Shown here: piece after piece, positions 8,580 to 17,838 of the stretch
How positions within the stretch are numbered: the stretch's first letter is position 1
Layout of the letters: each line of letters opens with the position of its first letter
Origin: Vibrio sinaloensis DSM 21326
Lineage (GTDB): Bacteria; Pseudomonadota; Gammaproteobacteria; Enterobacterales; Vibrionaceae
Reading direction: 5' to 3'
NCBI RefSeq assembly: GCF_000189275.1
Contig: NZ_AEVT01000018.1
Coordinates: forward strand, 1 to 64,000
Length of the DNA: 64,000 bases
Position numbers and translations under genes: made by a program
The notes under the pieces: generated by a model
Told to the model about the DNA's origin: nothing
Database searches by the model: none
What the model saw: only the letters and a program-made list of their open reading frames with translations

Positions 8580-9680
8580 TTAGCTTGCTTGATATTCTGG
8601 GTAATCCAACAGGCCTTTTTCTGCGCCGCCAAATAGCGTCGCTGGATCGTGTTCCGCTAGCGGATAGTCGTTCGCGATTCGGACGGGTAGATCTGGGTTC
8701 GCAATAAATGGACGGCCAAAACCTACCATATCTGCGAGGCCGGCATTCACGGCTTGAGCGGCTTTTTCGGTGTTATAACGACCCGCGTAAATAATGATGC
8801 CTTGATAGGCTTCACGAACGGCGGTTTTAAACTCCGCAGGTGTATCAGGCGCATCATCCCAATCCACTTCAGCAATATGCAGGTAAACCACATTAAGCTT
8901 ATTGAGCAAGGCAGCTGCAGCTGTATAGGTTTCAACAGGCGTTTTATCTACCGTACCATTTAATGAAGTAAATGGAGCAAGACGAACACCCACACGGTCA
9001 GAACCGATCGCATCAGCCATCGCTTCCACGACTTCAGCTAAGAAACGCAACCGGTTTTCGACGCTGCCACCATACTCGTCCGTACGATTGTTAGCCTCCG
9101 AATCAATGAACTGATTCACCAAGTAACCATTCGCTGCATGGAGTTCAATGCCATCAAAGCCCGCTTCAATCGCGTTTAACGCCGCCCAACGATATTCTTC
9201 AATGACTTTCTTGATGTCTTCTTTGGTCATCGCGCGAGGCTCTACCACATCAACAAAGCCAGGCTCATCCGTGCCGTTGTCGATAAATACTTTAACGTTC
9301 TCTGCTTTCAATGCCGATGAAGAGATAGGCTGCTGACCACCAATATTGTCTGGGTGAGTCACACGGCCAACATGCCATAGCTGAGCGAAGATGACACCGC
9401 CTTTCGCATGCACTGCATCAGTCACTTTTTTCCAGCCGGCAATTTGTTCCGCGGTATAGATGCCGGGAGTCCAAGCGTAACCTTGACCCATGGCAGAGAT
9501 TTGCGTTCCCTCAGCAACAATCAAACCAGCCCCAGCACGTTGCGCGTAGTAAGTTGCCATTATATCGTTCGCCACATTACCCGGCTGACTCGCACGAGAG
9601 CGTGTCATCGGCGGCATTACAATGCGGTTCTTAAGTTCAAGTTTACCGAGTTGAATAGGTTGAAATAGTGCGTCTTTCAT
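8580..9680 (-). CDS. nemA: Old yellow enzyme, N-ethylmaleimide reductase type
   Basis: A 366-residue FMN-dependent ene-reductase that uses NADPH to reduce activated C=C bonds and nitro compounds in the cytoplasm. It shows the OYE TIM-barrel signature: NRIVMPPMTRSRA at the start, the substrate-binding His and Asn in ELHAANGYLVNQF (about residue 180) and the EYGGSVENRLRF block. I chose the ATG at 9680 (MKDALFQPIQLG) because the family starts there; the ATG at 9695 that overlaps the gloA stop would add five residues. It is co-transcribed with gloA, as in E. coli nemRA-gloA but in the reverse order, fitting defence against electrophiles and methylglyoxal. Confidence 0.88.
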   Translation of the reverse strand: MKDALFQPIQLGKLELKNRIVMPPMTRSRASQPGNVANDIMATYYAQRAGAGLIVAEGTQISAMGQGYAWTPGIYTAEQIAGWKKVTDAVHAKGGVIFAQLWHVGRVTHPDNIGGQQPISSSALKAENVKVFIDNGTDEPGFVDVVEPRAMTKEDIKKVIEEYRWAALNAIEAGFDGIELHAANGYLVNQFIDSEANNRTDEYGGSVENRLRFLAEVVEAMADAIGSDRVGVRLAPFTSLNGTVDKTPVETYTAAAALLNKLNVVYLHIAEVDWDDAPDTPAEFKTAVREAYQGIIIYAGRYNTEKAAQAVNAGLADMVGFGRPFIANPDLPVRIANDYPLAEHDPATLFGGAEKGLLDYPEYQAS

Positions 9681-9694
9681 TACTCTTTGCCCCA

Positions 9695-10075
9695 TTACTT
9701 GCTTACTTGAATAAGCTCAATTTGATAACCATCTGGATCAGTAATGAAGGCAATTTCCGTGGTTCCGCCTTTCACTGGACCAGGTTCGCGAGTGACGTTG
9801 CCACCCACAACTTTTATCTGCTCGCAGGCTGCATAAATATCTTCAACACCCAGAGCTATGTGGCCAAATGCATTCCCCAGTTGATACTCATTGGTATCCC
9901 AGTTGTAGGTTAACTCGATAGTCGGCCCACCGTGCTCATAACCAACAAATACGAGTGTGTAGCGGTACTCTTCGTTGATGCTGCGCTCCAGCTCTTGCAT
10001 GCCCAGAACTTTGGTGTAGAACTCGATTGATTTGTCTAAATCAACGACACGAATCATGGTGTGAAGGAATTTCAT
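9695..10075 (-). CDS. gloA: Lactoylglutathione lyase (glyoxalase I)
   Basis: A 126-residue cytoplasmic metalloenzyme that converts the methylglyoxal-glutathione hemithioacetal to S-lactoylglutathione. The metal ligands of the E. coli enzyme are all visible: His5 (MKFLH), Glu in PTIELTYNW, His in FGHIALGV and the C-terminal Glu in YQIELIQ. The length is somewhat shorter than E. coli GloA (135). It is the first gene of an operon with nemA. The stop overlaps a possible nemA start as TAATG. A long AT-rich palindrome lies about 80 bases upstream. Confidence 0.88.
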   Translation of the reverse strand: MKFLHTMIRVVDLDKSIEFYTKVLGMQELERSINEEYRYTLVFVGYEHGGPTIELTYNWDTNEYQLGNAFGHIALGVEDIYAACEQIKVVGGNVTREPGPVKGGTTEIAFITDPDGYQIELIQVSK

Positions 10076-10152
10076 AACTAACCCCAGATGGTTTCAATTG
10101 GGATTAATGTATATAGAAAAGAGAACGACTAGAAATTATCATTTATTATATT

Positions 10153-10175
10153 TTTAATAACACAGAGTTATTAAA
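10153..10175. promoter_or_regulatory. Perfect palindrome upstream of gloA-nemA
   Basis: TTTAATAAC and GTTATTAAA are perfect 9-base arms with a 5-base spacer. The site lies 78-100 bases before gloA and 27 bases after the stop of the next gene. Its AT-richness argues against a terminator stem; it may be the operator of a repressor encoded elsewhere. No nemR-like gene is in the window. Confidence 0.45.
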
Positions 10176-10201
10176 CTTAAAAGGTGGCTATTTGACTCTT
10201 A

Positions 10202-10573
10202 TTAACTAGCCCCAATAAAGACGAATAGGCTGACCGCCGCAAATAATAACCAAGATAGATGCTTGCCTCGCGAGCCAATCAACGCAAACACAAAATGTAA
10301 ACCAAAGGTCACTGAAATCACTAACAATAGGGAGTGTCGGCTTAGCTCTGGCTGAGCGATAACCCAAAGTATCGCAGCAAACCCTATCCAAGCGACAGAC
10401 GTCAAATGCCAAGCAAACCTTAACGTTCGTTTGGTAAAGTCATCGCTTCCGAATAGATGAGGAATATTATTTCGTTTGAATAATCGAGTTAGGATGTAGC
10501 GCTCACCGAGATAGGAGTGAACAAAAGAGACAAACACCAATAAAAGTGCGGCTAATTGCAGTGAAAATTCCAT
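10202..10573 (-). CDS. Small four-helix membrane protein
   Basis: An unrecognised 123-residue hydrophobic protein with four likely membrane helices (about residues 5-22, 50-68, 78-95 and 103-121) and a basic, polar loop between helices 1 and 2 (residues 24-47, with RLFKRNN). The ATG has only a weak ribosome site. It resembles small uncharacterised inner-membrane proteins of vibrios. It lies upstream of gloA on the same strand but is separated from it by the palindrome and 126 bases. Confidence 0.65.
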   Translation of the reverse strand: MEFSLQLAALLLVFVSFVHSYLGERYILTRLFKRNNIPHLFGSDDFTKRTLRFAWHLTSVAWIGFAAILWVIAQPELSRHSLLLVISVTFGLHFVFALIGSRGKHLSWLLFAAVSLFVFIGAS

Positions 10574-10720
10574 TTTTCTTCCGTCACGTCACGCTGCGTT
10601 AGAATCAACTAACGCTATCAGCAAACCTATAGCAATGCACTCGTTTCTCAAAGTCGAGCCGTAAAATGTGATCACTAGGCATTTCTTTCTCAGTTGAAAC
10701 TCTGCCTCACTATAGAAAAC

Positions 10721-10748
10721 AAAAAAGAGCGACGAATCGCTCTTTTTC
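10721..10748. terminator. Bidirectional terminator
   Basis: AAAAAGAGCGA and TCGCTCTTTTT form an 11-bp stem with a 4-base loop and Ts on either strand. It follows the YdcH-like gene. Confidence 0.88.
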
Positions 10749-10761
10749 TTCAATCATTTCG

Positions 10762-11007
10762 CTACTGATGAGCTGTTAGAATACGCTGGTGAAGACTGTC
10801 TTTTTGCATCGCCCTTTCATGTTTCATTTGATGCATCTCTTCATCGCTGATTGGAGAGTCTCTTAACTCCAACGTTCGTATCTCCTTATCTAGCCCGTCG
10901 TACGTTTTCATGTCAGTTAAAAACGCATCGTCTGTTTTCGCTAGAGCAAGGATCGTCTCCTTAAATTCTGGGAACTCACTGAGTAATGAATGATCTTCAC
11001 CTAACAT
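10762..11007 (-). CDS. YdcH-family (DUF465) small helical protein
   Basis: An 81-residue, highly charged all-helical protein. Its spacing of acidic and basic residues (LLSEFPEFKETI, then LDKEIRTLELRDSPISDEEM and LKHER-like MKHERAMQKDSLHQRI) matches the DUF465/YdcH family, which forms short helical hairpins and has no established function. It is a single gene ending in a strong terminator. Confidence 0.8.
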   Translation of the reverse strand: MLGEDHSLLSEFPEFKETILALAKTDDAFLTDMKTYDGLDKEIRTLELRDSPISDEEMHQMKHERAMQKDSLHQRILTAHQ

Positions 11008-11140
11008 AGTTACCTCTTCCGTTTGTGATAGCCAAATGCTGATTTCAGCCGAATAAACTGGTTACTATGTGTACTACCCTAACATCTAAAATCTCGCGTA
11101 ACTGAGACCAAGATCGCCTCTTTTCAACTTTAATTTAGTC

Positions 11141-11638
11141 TCATTTTGGATAAAAACGATAGCGATGCACACGCCCTTCTGACTCGTCCTCATGCTCACC
11201 TAAATACTCACCGCCGCACGCTTCAATCACCTTTCTTGACGCAAGATTGTTAACACTGCACGTTACGATAGCCTGCGTCTCAATTGCATGAGAAACCACC
11301 CAAGCCAATAAGCATTTCGCCACACCTTTACCCCGAGCAGAAGGTCGGGTTTCATAGCCTATATGGCCAATAACATTATCGACAAATTCATTGCTGCCAC
11401 GTCGCACTCGAATTGCACCTAAGATCTGCCCCTCGTTAACACAATAGAAAGTGGTGCTAGGCAGCCAACCATGTGGCAGTTCCGCTGAAGTTGCACTCTT
11501 ACGCGCCACTAAGCTGTTGAGATATTGCTTCGGGTCATCAATCGCGCGCTGGTACATGTCTATGCCAGAGTCATAACACTCTAGCGCATAGTCCAGTAAC
11601 GCCTGCTCCAATCCTATATTAGCTTCAATCACGTCCAT
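11141..11638 (-). CDS. GNAT-family N-acetyltransferase
   Basis: A 165-residue acetyltransferase. The acetyl-CoA loop R/Q-x-x-G-x-G/A is visible in RPSARGKGVAKCLL (about residues 101-114), preceded by the beta-4 strand GHIGYETRP, and the C-terminal VNNLASRKVIEACGG segment is the usual second CoA contact. It resembles the predicted acetyltransferases of the COG3981 group. The substrate is unknown. The gene lies nine bases after the next GNAT gene on the same strand, so the pair is probably an operon. Confidence 0.82.
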   Translation of the reverse strand: MDVIEANIGLEQALLDYALECYDSGIDMYQRAIDDPKQYLNSLVARKSATSAELPHGWLPSTTFYCVNEGQILGAIRVRRGSNEFVDNVIGHIGYETRPSARGKGVAKCLLAWVVSHAIETQAIVTCSVNNLASRKVIEACGGEYLGEHEDESEGRVHRYRFYPK

Positions 11639-11647
11639 GGGGATTCC

Positions 11648-12415
11648 TTATTCAACATTGAACTCATAACCCGTTGTGTGAGTAATAAACTGAAAACCGT
11701 GTTTTTCGACGATCGGTCTGCTCATCTCAGAAGCATCAATGATCAAGTATTTTTTACCGCGTGCTTTCGCTTCAGCAATACGCTTATTAAGCAAGAGTGA
11801 GTAAAAACCTTTGCCACGCTCTGACTCTATGGTGCTTCCTCCCCAGATACCTGCAAAGGGGCTTTCACCATTAAATGTTAACCATGCCGATGTGACGGGT
11901 TGGCCCTGCAAATAAACGACATAAATGGAGATTTCATCCGGCGTCGATTGCTTTAAACTGACCAAATGCCGATATTGCCAATCAAAGTTGCCACCCCATA
12001 CTTGTTCCTGAACCTGAATTGCATCGCGGATTCCCTGTTCATCGTCCACTTGGCTAATCAAAGTGTCATCGACTGGCTGGGCGGCAACGGTGGCTAAGTC
12101 GAGCACCATGAAAGACTCTTGTTCGGCTTGTTCAAAACCACTGTTTCGCAAACGCTGCTGTATGTCCGCAGGCTTATCGGTGTCGTATGTTTTCCATTCG
12201 AAACACTTACCAAGATGGCTGAAAAACGCTTTCTCTCGATCAATCACTGCCTGAGCGTTTTCCGCAGTTAGAGAGAAGTAGGCGATGTAGCTGCCATATT
12301 GCTCTGGGGAAACAAAGCGAACCAGTTCAGGAGTATCTACTTTTTGCCCGCCCTGAGCCGTAAACTGTTGCCTTTCAAACTGGTTGTATTCCAGCATCAC
12401 TTGTTGGGTATCCAT
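11648..12415 (-). CDS. GNAT-family acetyltransferase, two-domain
   Basis: A 255-residue protein with a degenerate N-terminal GNAT-like half (residues 1-115) and a catalytic-looking C-terminal half. The CoA loop in the second half reads ESERGKGFYSLLL (about residue 203), followed by YLIIDASEMSRPIVEKHGF, which fits the beta-5/alpha-4 region. It is the first gene of a likely two-gene operon with the acetyltransferase at 11141. Its acceptor substrate is unknown. Confidence 0.8.
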   Translation of the reverse strand: MDTQQVMLEYNQFERQQFTAQGGQKVDTPELVRFVSPEQYGSYIAYFSLTAENAQAVIDREKAFFSHLGKCFEWKTYDTDKPADIQQRLRNSGFEQAEQESFMVLDLATVAAQPVDDTLISQVDDEQGIRDAIQVQEQVWGGNFDWQYRHLVSLKQSTPDEISIYVVYLQGQPVTSAWLTFNGESPFAGIWGGSTIESERGKGFYSLLLNKRIAEAKARGKKYLIIDASEMSRPIVEKHGFQFITHTTGYEFNVE

Positions 12416-12604
12416 ACCGCCTCTTATCTGTCTTCTAAATTCAAAGTCGCTAATTAAGTTAATACAATCAATGTATTATCCTTATTTTATTCATCTTGAT
12501 TACTATAACTCAGCCATATCAAAATTGCTTAACAAATCGCCGGTAGCTTTCACGCTCGCATTAAGGTAGCATTGCCGACCTTTTTTCAATGGTAGGAGGT
12601 TTGA

Positions 12605-13957
12605 ATGTTTATTGGCTTTGACTACGGGACAGCAAATTGCTCAGTTGCGAAAATGGAGCAAGGAGAGCCAAAACTGCTCAAATTGGAAGGCGACAGCGTT
12701 TATATTCCTTCTACTTTATCGGCTCCAAGTCGTGAGGCAGTGGCTGAGTACCTATTTAAATACCGTGATATCAAACCGATCGATAGCATCGGTGAACAAG
12801 TACTGCGCAGAGCCATCAATATCAATCGCGAAGAAGGTATTGAATTCATTGCCGAAGAAGTGGCTTTTGGTCAAGCGGCGCTCGATCATTACCTACAAGA
12901 CCCCAGTGAAAGCTATTACGTCAAATCACCGAAGTCCTTTCTGGGAGCCTCGGGGTTGCGTGATGTCCAAGTAAGCTTTTTCGAAGATCTTGTCTGCGCC
13001 ATGATGGATAACATCAAACGCAACGCCGAAGCGGATACGCAGCAAACCATCACAGATACCGTGATTGGACGCCCCGTGAACTTTCATGGTCGCGACAGCG
13101 AAGCCGCTAACCGCCAAGCAGAAAGCATTTTGCTTAAAGCGGCAACGCGCGCTGGTTTTAAACATGTCGAGTTTCAGTTTGAACCTGTCGCAGCAGGGCT
13201 TGAATACGAAGCCTCTCTGAATGACAACAAAACCGTGTTGGTGGTCGATATTGGCGGCGGTACCACAGACTGCTCGCTGATTGAGATGGGGCCAAGCTGG
13301 CGAGGAAAAGCGGATAGAACACAAAGCTTACTGGCACACAGTGGCCAGCGTGTTGGGGGTAACGATCTCGACATCGCCCTCGCCTTTAAACAGCTAATGA
13401 CACCGTTCGGTCTAGGCAGTAAAACCACGGCAAATATCGTTATGCCAACCATTCAATTCTGGAACCCTATTGCGATAAACAGTGTCGATGCTCAGGCGGA
13501 TTTTTACTCACGTTCAAACTTGGCGACGTTAAAACAACTCAAGAAAGAGGCTCAAGAGCCAGAAAAGCTCGCTCGCCTGCTGGAAGTTTTCCATGAGACG
13601 CTTGGCTACCGCTTAGTACGCCAAGCGGAAGAAGCCAAAATCGCTCTGTCTGATCACGCCCACTATCGTGGCGTGATTCAACTGCTGTCTGAGCAATTGG
13701 AAGTGGATATTCGTTTTGAAGATATGATTGAAGCGATAGAAACGCCTAAACAAAAAATGGCAGAGCTTGTCAAAGAGGCTGTCGTTCAAGGTGGGATGAC
13801 TCCCGATGCGATATTCATGACGGGTGGCTCAGCGCGCTCACCAATTCTACGAGGCGCAGTTCAAGAAACCTTACCAAACATAGAAGTCGTGAGCGGCAAC
13901 TATTTTGGCTCCGTGACGGCCGGTCTCGCTCGTTGGGCGCAAGTGTGCTTTAAATAA
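12605..13957 (+). CDS. yegD: Hsp70-like protein YegD
   Basis: A 450-residue member of the Hsp70/actin ATPase superfamily that matches E. coli YegD along its length. The phosphate-1 loop FIGFDYGTANCSVAKM is at the N-terminus, the phosphate-2 loop VLVVDIGGGTTDCSL is near residue 211, and the adenosine motif FMTGGSARSPIL is near residue 400. It consists only of the nucleotide-binding domain and lacks the peptide-binding domain of DnaK, as is normal for YegD. The function is poorly known. TAGGAGG lies six bases before the ATG. It is divergent from the GNAT pair. Confidence 0.92.
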   Translation: MFIGFDYGTANCSVAKMEQGEPKLLKLEGDSVYIPSTLSAPSREAVAEYLFKYRDIKPIDSIGEQVLRRAININREEGIEFIAEEVAFGQAALDHYLQDPSESYYVKSPKSFLGASGLRDVQVSFFEDLVCAMMDNIKRNAEADTQQTITDTVIGRPVNFHGRDSEAANRQAESILLKAATRAGFKHVEFQFEPVAAGLEYEASLNDNKTVLVVDIGGGTTDCSLIEMGPSWRGKADRTQSLLAHSGQRVGGNDLDIALAFKQLMTPFGLGSKTTANIVMPTIQFWNPIAINSVDAQADFYSRSNLATLKQLKKEAQEPEKLARLLEVFHETLGYRLVRQAEEAKIALSDHAHYRGVIQLLSEQLEVDIRFEDMIEAIETPKQKMAELVKEAVVQGGMTPDAIFMTGGSARSPILRGAVQETLPNIEVVSGNYFGSVTAGLARWAQVCFK

Positions 13958-13981
13958 CAACAGCGAGTGGCGAAACATCCG

Positions 13982-14011
13982 ATTGCCTCAAGGTAACACT
14001 TGAGGCGATTT
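13982..14011. terminator. Hairpin between yegD and the cupin gene
   Basis: ATTGCCTCAAG pairs with CTTGAGGCGAT around a 6-base loop (one mismatch), 25 bases after the yegD stop and 11 bases before the end of the convergent cupin gene. There is little T-run, so its strength is uncertain. Confidence 0.6.
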
Positions 14012-14021
14012 ACATTGTAAA

Positions 14022-14354
14022 TCAGTCCCGATAAAACACCGCTAGCCAAACCGTCACCTCATCAGGCGAAGTTTGCTGGACCTTATGTTTACAATGAGCA
14101 GGAATGTTGAGGTAATCTCCCGCTTCTAAACGCACTTCCCGACCATCCTCAAACTCCAACACCCCGAACCCCGATAACACCAGTACCCACTCATGTTCAT
14201 CTTGATCGTACCAGCCAGTCTCGGGGGAGCTCTGACCGTGCGAGAGAATCCGCTCTATCCGCACATGGCGAGCACACACCAAATCGTTAAACACTTCCTG
14301 TTGCAAGGAATCAGGAATTTGCGCAAATAAGTTCGCCACGACTGACCTCTTCAT
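14022..14354 (-). CDS. Single-domain cupin protein
   Basis: A 110-residue cupin. The two motifs are visible: motif 1 around DEHEWVLVLSGFGVLEFEDG (about residues 52-71) and motif 2 around AGDYLNIPAHCKHKV (about residues 78-92), with likely metal ligands His54, Glu55 and His88/His90. Such small cupins can be metal-dependent enzymes or sensors; none can be chosen here. It precedes a HAD phosphatase gene on the other side of a 50-base gap on the same strand order, with no sign of a functional link. Confidence 0.8.
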   Translation of the reverse strand: MKRSVVANLFAQIPDSLQQEVFNDLVCARHVRIERILSHGQSSPETGWYDQDEHEWVLVLSGFGVLEFEDGREVRLEAGDYLNIPAHCKHKVQQTSPDEVTVWLAVFYRD

Positions 14355-14404
14355 CTCTTGTTGTTCAACACAAAACTAACGCTGTTACCTGATTAAAGCG
14401 AGAG

Positions 14405-15064
14405 TTAATCCCAGTGCAGCAATGTCCAGTTTGGTCGATCGGCATGAGCTTTTAACTGTGGACATGGATTGACCAAATAGGCGTAGTCCGCGTATTCACA
14501 CAAAGGCAGGTCGTTGATTGAATCACTGTAAAAATGGATTTCTGAATATGACTGAGGTTGCGCGTTTAACCACTGTTTTAAGCGCGTCACTTTGCCTTCC
14601 CGATAACTCGCTACACCGTCAACTTCAGCCGTATAACGGTTGTCTCTCACGACCAAGTCGATACCAAGAGCGTTGCCAATACCTAAACGACGCCCCACGG
14701 CTGCAACCAAGAAGGTAACGCTTGCAGAAATCATGACCATATCAATGCCATCCCGCGACAACTGTTCGATGAGGCTCTTTGACTGACGGAACTGCTTAGC
14801 CAAAATACGAGTCTCAACGCATTCGTCCACCAGAGCACTAACCTGTTCAATAGGCATATTGGCTACAGGTGCCATAGAGAACTCCAAGTAGTCCTCCATA
14901 TTCATTTTACCTTCGGCATACAAACGCATTAAACGCTGGTCTTGCTCAATAAACCCCGGTTGATTCGCGATGCCTTTTTCAACCATGAACGCGTTCCAAA
15001 TCATGGCACAATCGGCATTGATCAGGGTTTCATCCATATCAAATACATATAAGGGTCTGGACAT
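14405..15064 (-). CDS. HAD-family phosphatase, SerB-like (HAD-IB)
   Basis: A 219-residue cytoplasmic hydrolase. Motif I FDMDETLINAD (nucleophile Asp and acid/base Asp) opens the protein, motif II Ser is in MVMISAS, and motif IV is in FYSDSINDLPL. The helical cap insert between motifs I and II is that of the SerB/PSPase-like HAD-IB group. I chose the ATG at 15064 (MSRPLYVFD) because the 48 residues in front of it in the open frame are unlike any HAD N-terminus. The substrate is unknown; small phosphomonoesters are likely. Confidence 0.82.
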   Translation of the reverse strand: MSRPLYVFDMDETLINADCAMIWNAFMVEKGIANQPGFIEQDQRLMRLYAEGKMNMEDYLEFSMAPVANMPIEQVSALVDECVETRILAKQFRQSKSLIEQLSRDGIDMVMISASVTFLVAAVGRRLGIGNALGIDLVVRDNRYTAEVDGVASYREGKVTRLKQWLNAQPQSYSEIHFYSDSINDLPLCEYADYAYLVNPCPQLKAHADRPNWTLLHWD

Positions 15065-15514
15065 GGTTTCGGCTCTCACTGGTTGAATTTCATTAAGATT
15101 AAATAGTAGCTCTAACTGACTGCCATTGGCCAATAACCGTTCAGAACAGCGGTTAAGCAAATCGACCGTAAACTCACATTTACCGACATTCACTTGGTAG
15201 CGAATCACATTTCCCAGCAGTTGTTAGCTGTTAATAATGCTAAGTTTTGGGACCGAGAAAGGGCTATCGTACTCACGATACTGCTCTTTGACATAGATAA
15301 GTTCTGGACTAGTCCAATAAGCACAAAGTGAATCCTAGCCAGTGGATGTGACAGTTTCAATGAACTTCTGTGGCAGTTATATTTCACTTTTTGCTCATTT
15401 GCTCCGAGCACGTATGCCAGAAGCAAGAGAGTGCCCTTCTGGCACGGAGCTTGTGAGCAGCCAACTGGAATACCGGCGCCTCGACGCGGTGATGGTTGGC
15501 AAAGACAGTGTTGG
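15065..15514. other. Gene-free stretch with a nested hairpin
   Basis: About 450 bases without a convincing gene lie between the HAD phosphatase start and the yidZ stop. A 73-codon minus-strand frame (15205-15426) lacks a ribosome site and a recognisable product. The main content is the structured element at 15391-15460. Confidence 0.55.
15391..15460. other. Nested inverted-repeat hairpin, possible ncRNA or repeat unit
   Basis: Three pairs of arms nest: TGCTCA (15392-15397) with TGAGCA (15454-15459), GCTCCG (15401-15406) with CGGAGC (15445-15450), and TGCCAGAAG (15415-15423) with CTTCTGGCA (15436-15444). The loop is about 12 bases. Twenty-one base pairs in one 68-base structure are unlikely by chance. 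There is no T-run on either side, so a simple terminator is unlikely. Confidence 0.6.
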
Positions 15515-16480
15515 CTAGCGGTAATCGGGCTCGCTATACAAGGCTTTAATCGTCTCTCTTAACCAGCTAATTTTCGGATTCTGGTTGTTGCGTTTATGCC
15601 AAATCATAGTGAAGGGAATCTTCAGTTTCTCTTGCTGCTCTTCATTCAGCGGAATAGGTAATGCGACCAAGTTAGGGTGGAGTTGTCGGCAATAGCTTTG
15701 GCAATAGCGAGGGGCAGTGGTGATCATGTCATGGCCTGGTTTTTCAGCAACGTACAAGGCTTGTTCAAAACTTGCCATGGTTAGGTTTACATTGCGTGTG
15801 AGGCCTTGCTCGATCAAAATCTCATCCAGAGCCCAGCTTTCACTTTTCTCCCAAACTACATTGATATGCGGGTAGCTTAAAAAGGTCGCGAGATTCCACT
15901 CTTGATCCAACACAGGGTGGCCTTTACGCACATAGACCATAGGTAAGTCAGTAAAGAGCACCTCAAAGTTAATAAAGTACGGCAGCAAATCTAACGACTC
16001 TTTCGATCTTGGGTGGCTCTCTCGCCCAGTAAAACCGATATCCACTTCTCCACGAGTAATGGCATCTATCGAGTCATAGTCCCAGTTATTAAACTTCACT
16101 TTCGAGTCTGGGTAAGTTTTATGGATACGAGAGGTCAGCTCATCGATCATCATCAGAGAAAGCGGCGACTCTACGCCTAAATTAAAACGCACTCCCGTCG
16201 GCGCTTCATCACCACGACGGGAAACGATTTGGCTGCCAATTTGCAGCCAATCGGATAAGCTTTCTTCCATGCTGCTGGCGAGCGTGGTGGGCGTTAACCC
16301 TTGAGGAGTGTTGACGAACAAGGGATCATCAAACCAATCGCGCAATTTTGCCAAAGACTTACTCACCGTCGACGGCGTAACATTCAACTTCTTCGCTGTC
16401 TTGGTTACGCTGAGCTCCTGCAACAAAAGCTGCAGCGTAAGCAATAAATTAAGGTCAAGGCGTGCAAGTGATTTCTTCAT
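15515..16480 (-). CDS. yidZ: LysR-family regulator YidZ
   Basis: A 321-residue transcription factor closely resembling E. coli YidZ, for example in the N-terminal [15 protein letters not shown] and [20 protein letters not shown] (winged helix, residues 8-60) and in [20 protein letters not shown] in the ligand-binding domain. In E. coli, YidZ has been linked to nitric oxide protection; the ligand is not settled. The gene overlaps the end of mdtL by 26 bases, the same mdtL-yidZ neighbourhood as in E. coli, so they are probably co-transcribed. Confidence 0.9.
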   Translation of the reverse strand: MKKSLARLDLNLLLTLQLLLQELSVTKTAKKLNVTPSTVSKSLAKLRDWFDDPLFVNTPQGLTPTTLASSMEESLSDWLQIGSQIVSRRGDEAPTGVRFNLGVESPLSLMMIDELTSRIHKTYPDSKVKFNNWDYDSIDAITRGEVDIGFTGRESHPRSKESLDLLPYFINFEVLFTDLPMVYVRKGHPVLDQEWNLATFLSYPHINVVWEKSESWALDEILIEQGLTRNVNLTMASFEQALYVAEKPGHDMITTAPRYCQSYCRQLHPNLVALPIPLNEEQQEKLKIPFTMIWHKRNNQNPKISWLRETIKALYSEPDYR

Positions 16481-17654
16481 TCAGTTCGCTACTTGGTTGA
16501 TTTGAAACTAATAGTATTAGAGAGAGACCAATTGCGCCACCACAAGCCAATGCAATCAATAACATATTCACTGCCGACACTCCCATCCAAGCCATCAACC
16601 AGATGTACAATGCAGAGCAGCAGATCTGAGCGATCCCCAATACTGAGCTAGCCAAACCGGCTTTGTGCTCAAAAGGACTTAACGCCTGACTCATCGCCAC
16701 ACCAAACCCCATCGAAAATCCCATACTCGTCAAAGCAAATCCAAGCATGTAGAGTGTCGAGCTGTCGTCATGCAAGTGAGCCGCAAGGATGACGACAGCC
16801 GACAGTAATGTAATGATCTGAGAGCCGACTAACAGCGTGCCCTGTTTAAAATAAATGAGTGCAATCGGGGCTGAAAATGACGTCGACATACCCACCATTG
16901 CTAGCAAAGCCATAGCGGTAGAATATTCGCCGCGGGTAAAATTCAATGTCTCCATCACAATCATGGGTGAGGTGTTGACATAAGTCAGAATCGCGGTGAC
17001 TCCTAGAGAGGTAAACAGTACACGCGAAAGAAAAAAGCGCTCCAACAGGGATTCAGAGACAGCGCGGGGCTCTGCAGCTTTGTCCGTAATGGCTTTTGAC
17101 TCTGATTTTAACGTCTCCTTAAGGAGGAAAGTCGAGAGCAAGCACACCAACACGCCCATTCCAGCCATCGCTGTAAACAAGACCGGCCACGGAAACTTAA
17201 GCATGATCAAGTGGCCGATTACCGGTGCGAGAACAGGAATCATACAGGTAATTCCATTGAGCATAGAGAGCACTTTGGCACGTTTTTGATCATCTAACGT
17301 ATCGCGCAAAATGGCGAACGCCACCACATAACAGCAACCAGCCCCGACACCTTGGAAAAACCGCATCAGTAAAAATGATTCGCTGCTTTGCACAGAGCCG
17401 CCCAACCATGATGCAACAGCGAAGATCACCGCCCCTGCGATAGCCACTGGTTTACGACCAAATCGGTCAGCCAAGCGACCAATAAACAGCATGGTCATCG
17501 CCATACCAGACAGATAAATCGAAAATGCCATATGAAGCTGAGATTCAGTCGCCGCCAGATCCGCAGCAATTTGCGGTAAACCAACCAGATACAAGTCAAT
17601 CGCCGTCGGATACAGCAGAATCAGTGCAAAACTGCACAACAGAAAACGGGACAT
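16455..17654 (-). CDS. mdtL: MFS multidrug efflux transporter MdtL
   Basis: A 399-residue, 12-helix inner-membrane drug:proton antiporter of the Bcr/CflA-type family. The N-terminus ([20 protein letters not shown]) and the segments [13 protein letters not shown] (MFS motif A), [19 protein letters not shown] and [14 protein letters not shown] ILTYVNTSP match E. coli MdtL. I chose the ATG at 17654 with GAGG five bases upstream; a GTG two codons earlier is also possible. It is the first gene of the mdtL-yidZ unit. Confidence 0.9.
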   Translation of the reverse strand: MSRFLLCSFALILLYPTAIDLYLVGLPQIAADLAATESQLHMAFSIYLSGMAMTMLFIGRLADRFGRKPVAIAGAVIFAVASWLGGSVQSSESFLLMRFFQGVGAGCCYVVAFAILRDTLDDQKRAKVLSMLNGITCMIPVLAPVIGHLIMLKFPWPVLFTAMAGMGVLVCLLSTFLLKETLKSESKAITDKAAEPRAVSESLLERFFLSRVLFTSLGVTAILTYVNTSPMIVMETLNFTRGEYSTAMALLAMVGMSTSFSAPIALIYFKQGTLLVGSQIITLLSAVVILAAHLHDDSSTLYMLGFALTSMGFSMGFGVAMSQALSPFEHKAGLASSVLGIAQICCSALYIWLMAWMGVSAVNMLLIALACGGAIGLSLILLVSNQPSSELNEEITCTP

Positions 17655-17838
17655 ACTCACCTCACTTTTATAATCGTTTGCGAGGATAATATGGCAATCT
17701 CAGCCAATAGGCGCGTTGCCATTCTGACAACAGGTTTTTCCAATTACGACATCCGCTTAAATCTGGATTTCACTTCACTGAATTTCTTATTCCGCTCAGA
17801 TACACTCGTTGGTTCGCTCAACAAAAAGAAAAAGATAA

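Noticed and set aside
11141..12415. GNAT pair as a toxin-antitoxin module
   Set aside because: Both proteins look like ordinary acetyltransferases, and no small DNA-binding antitoxin gene is adjacent.
15205..15426. 73-codon minus-strand frame in the gene-free stretch
   Set aside because: No ribosome site and no recognisable feature; it runs through one arm of the hairpin.
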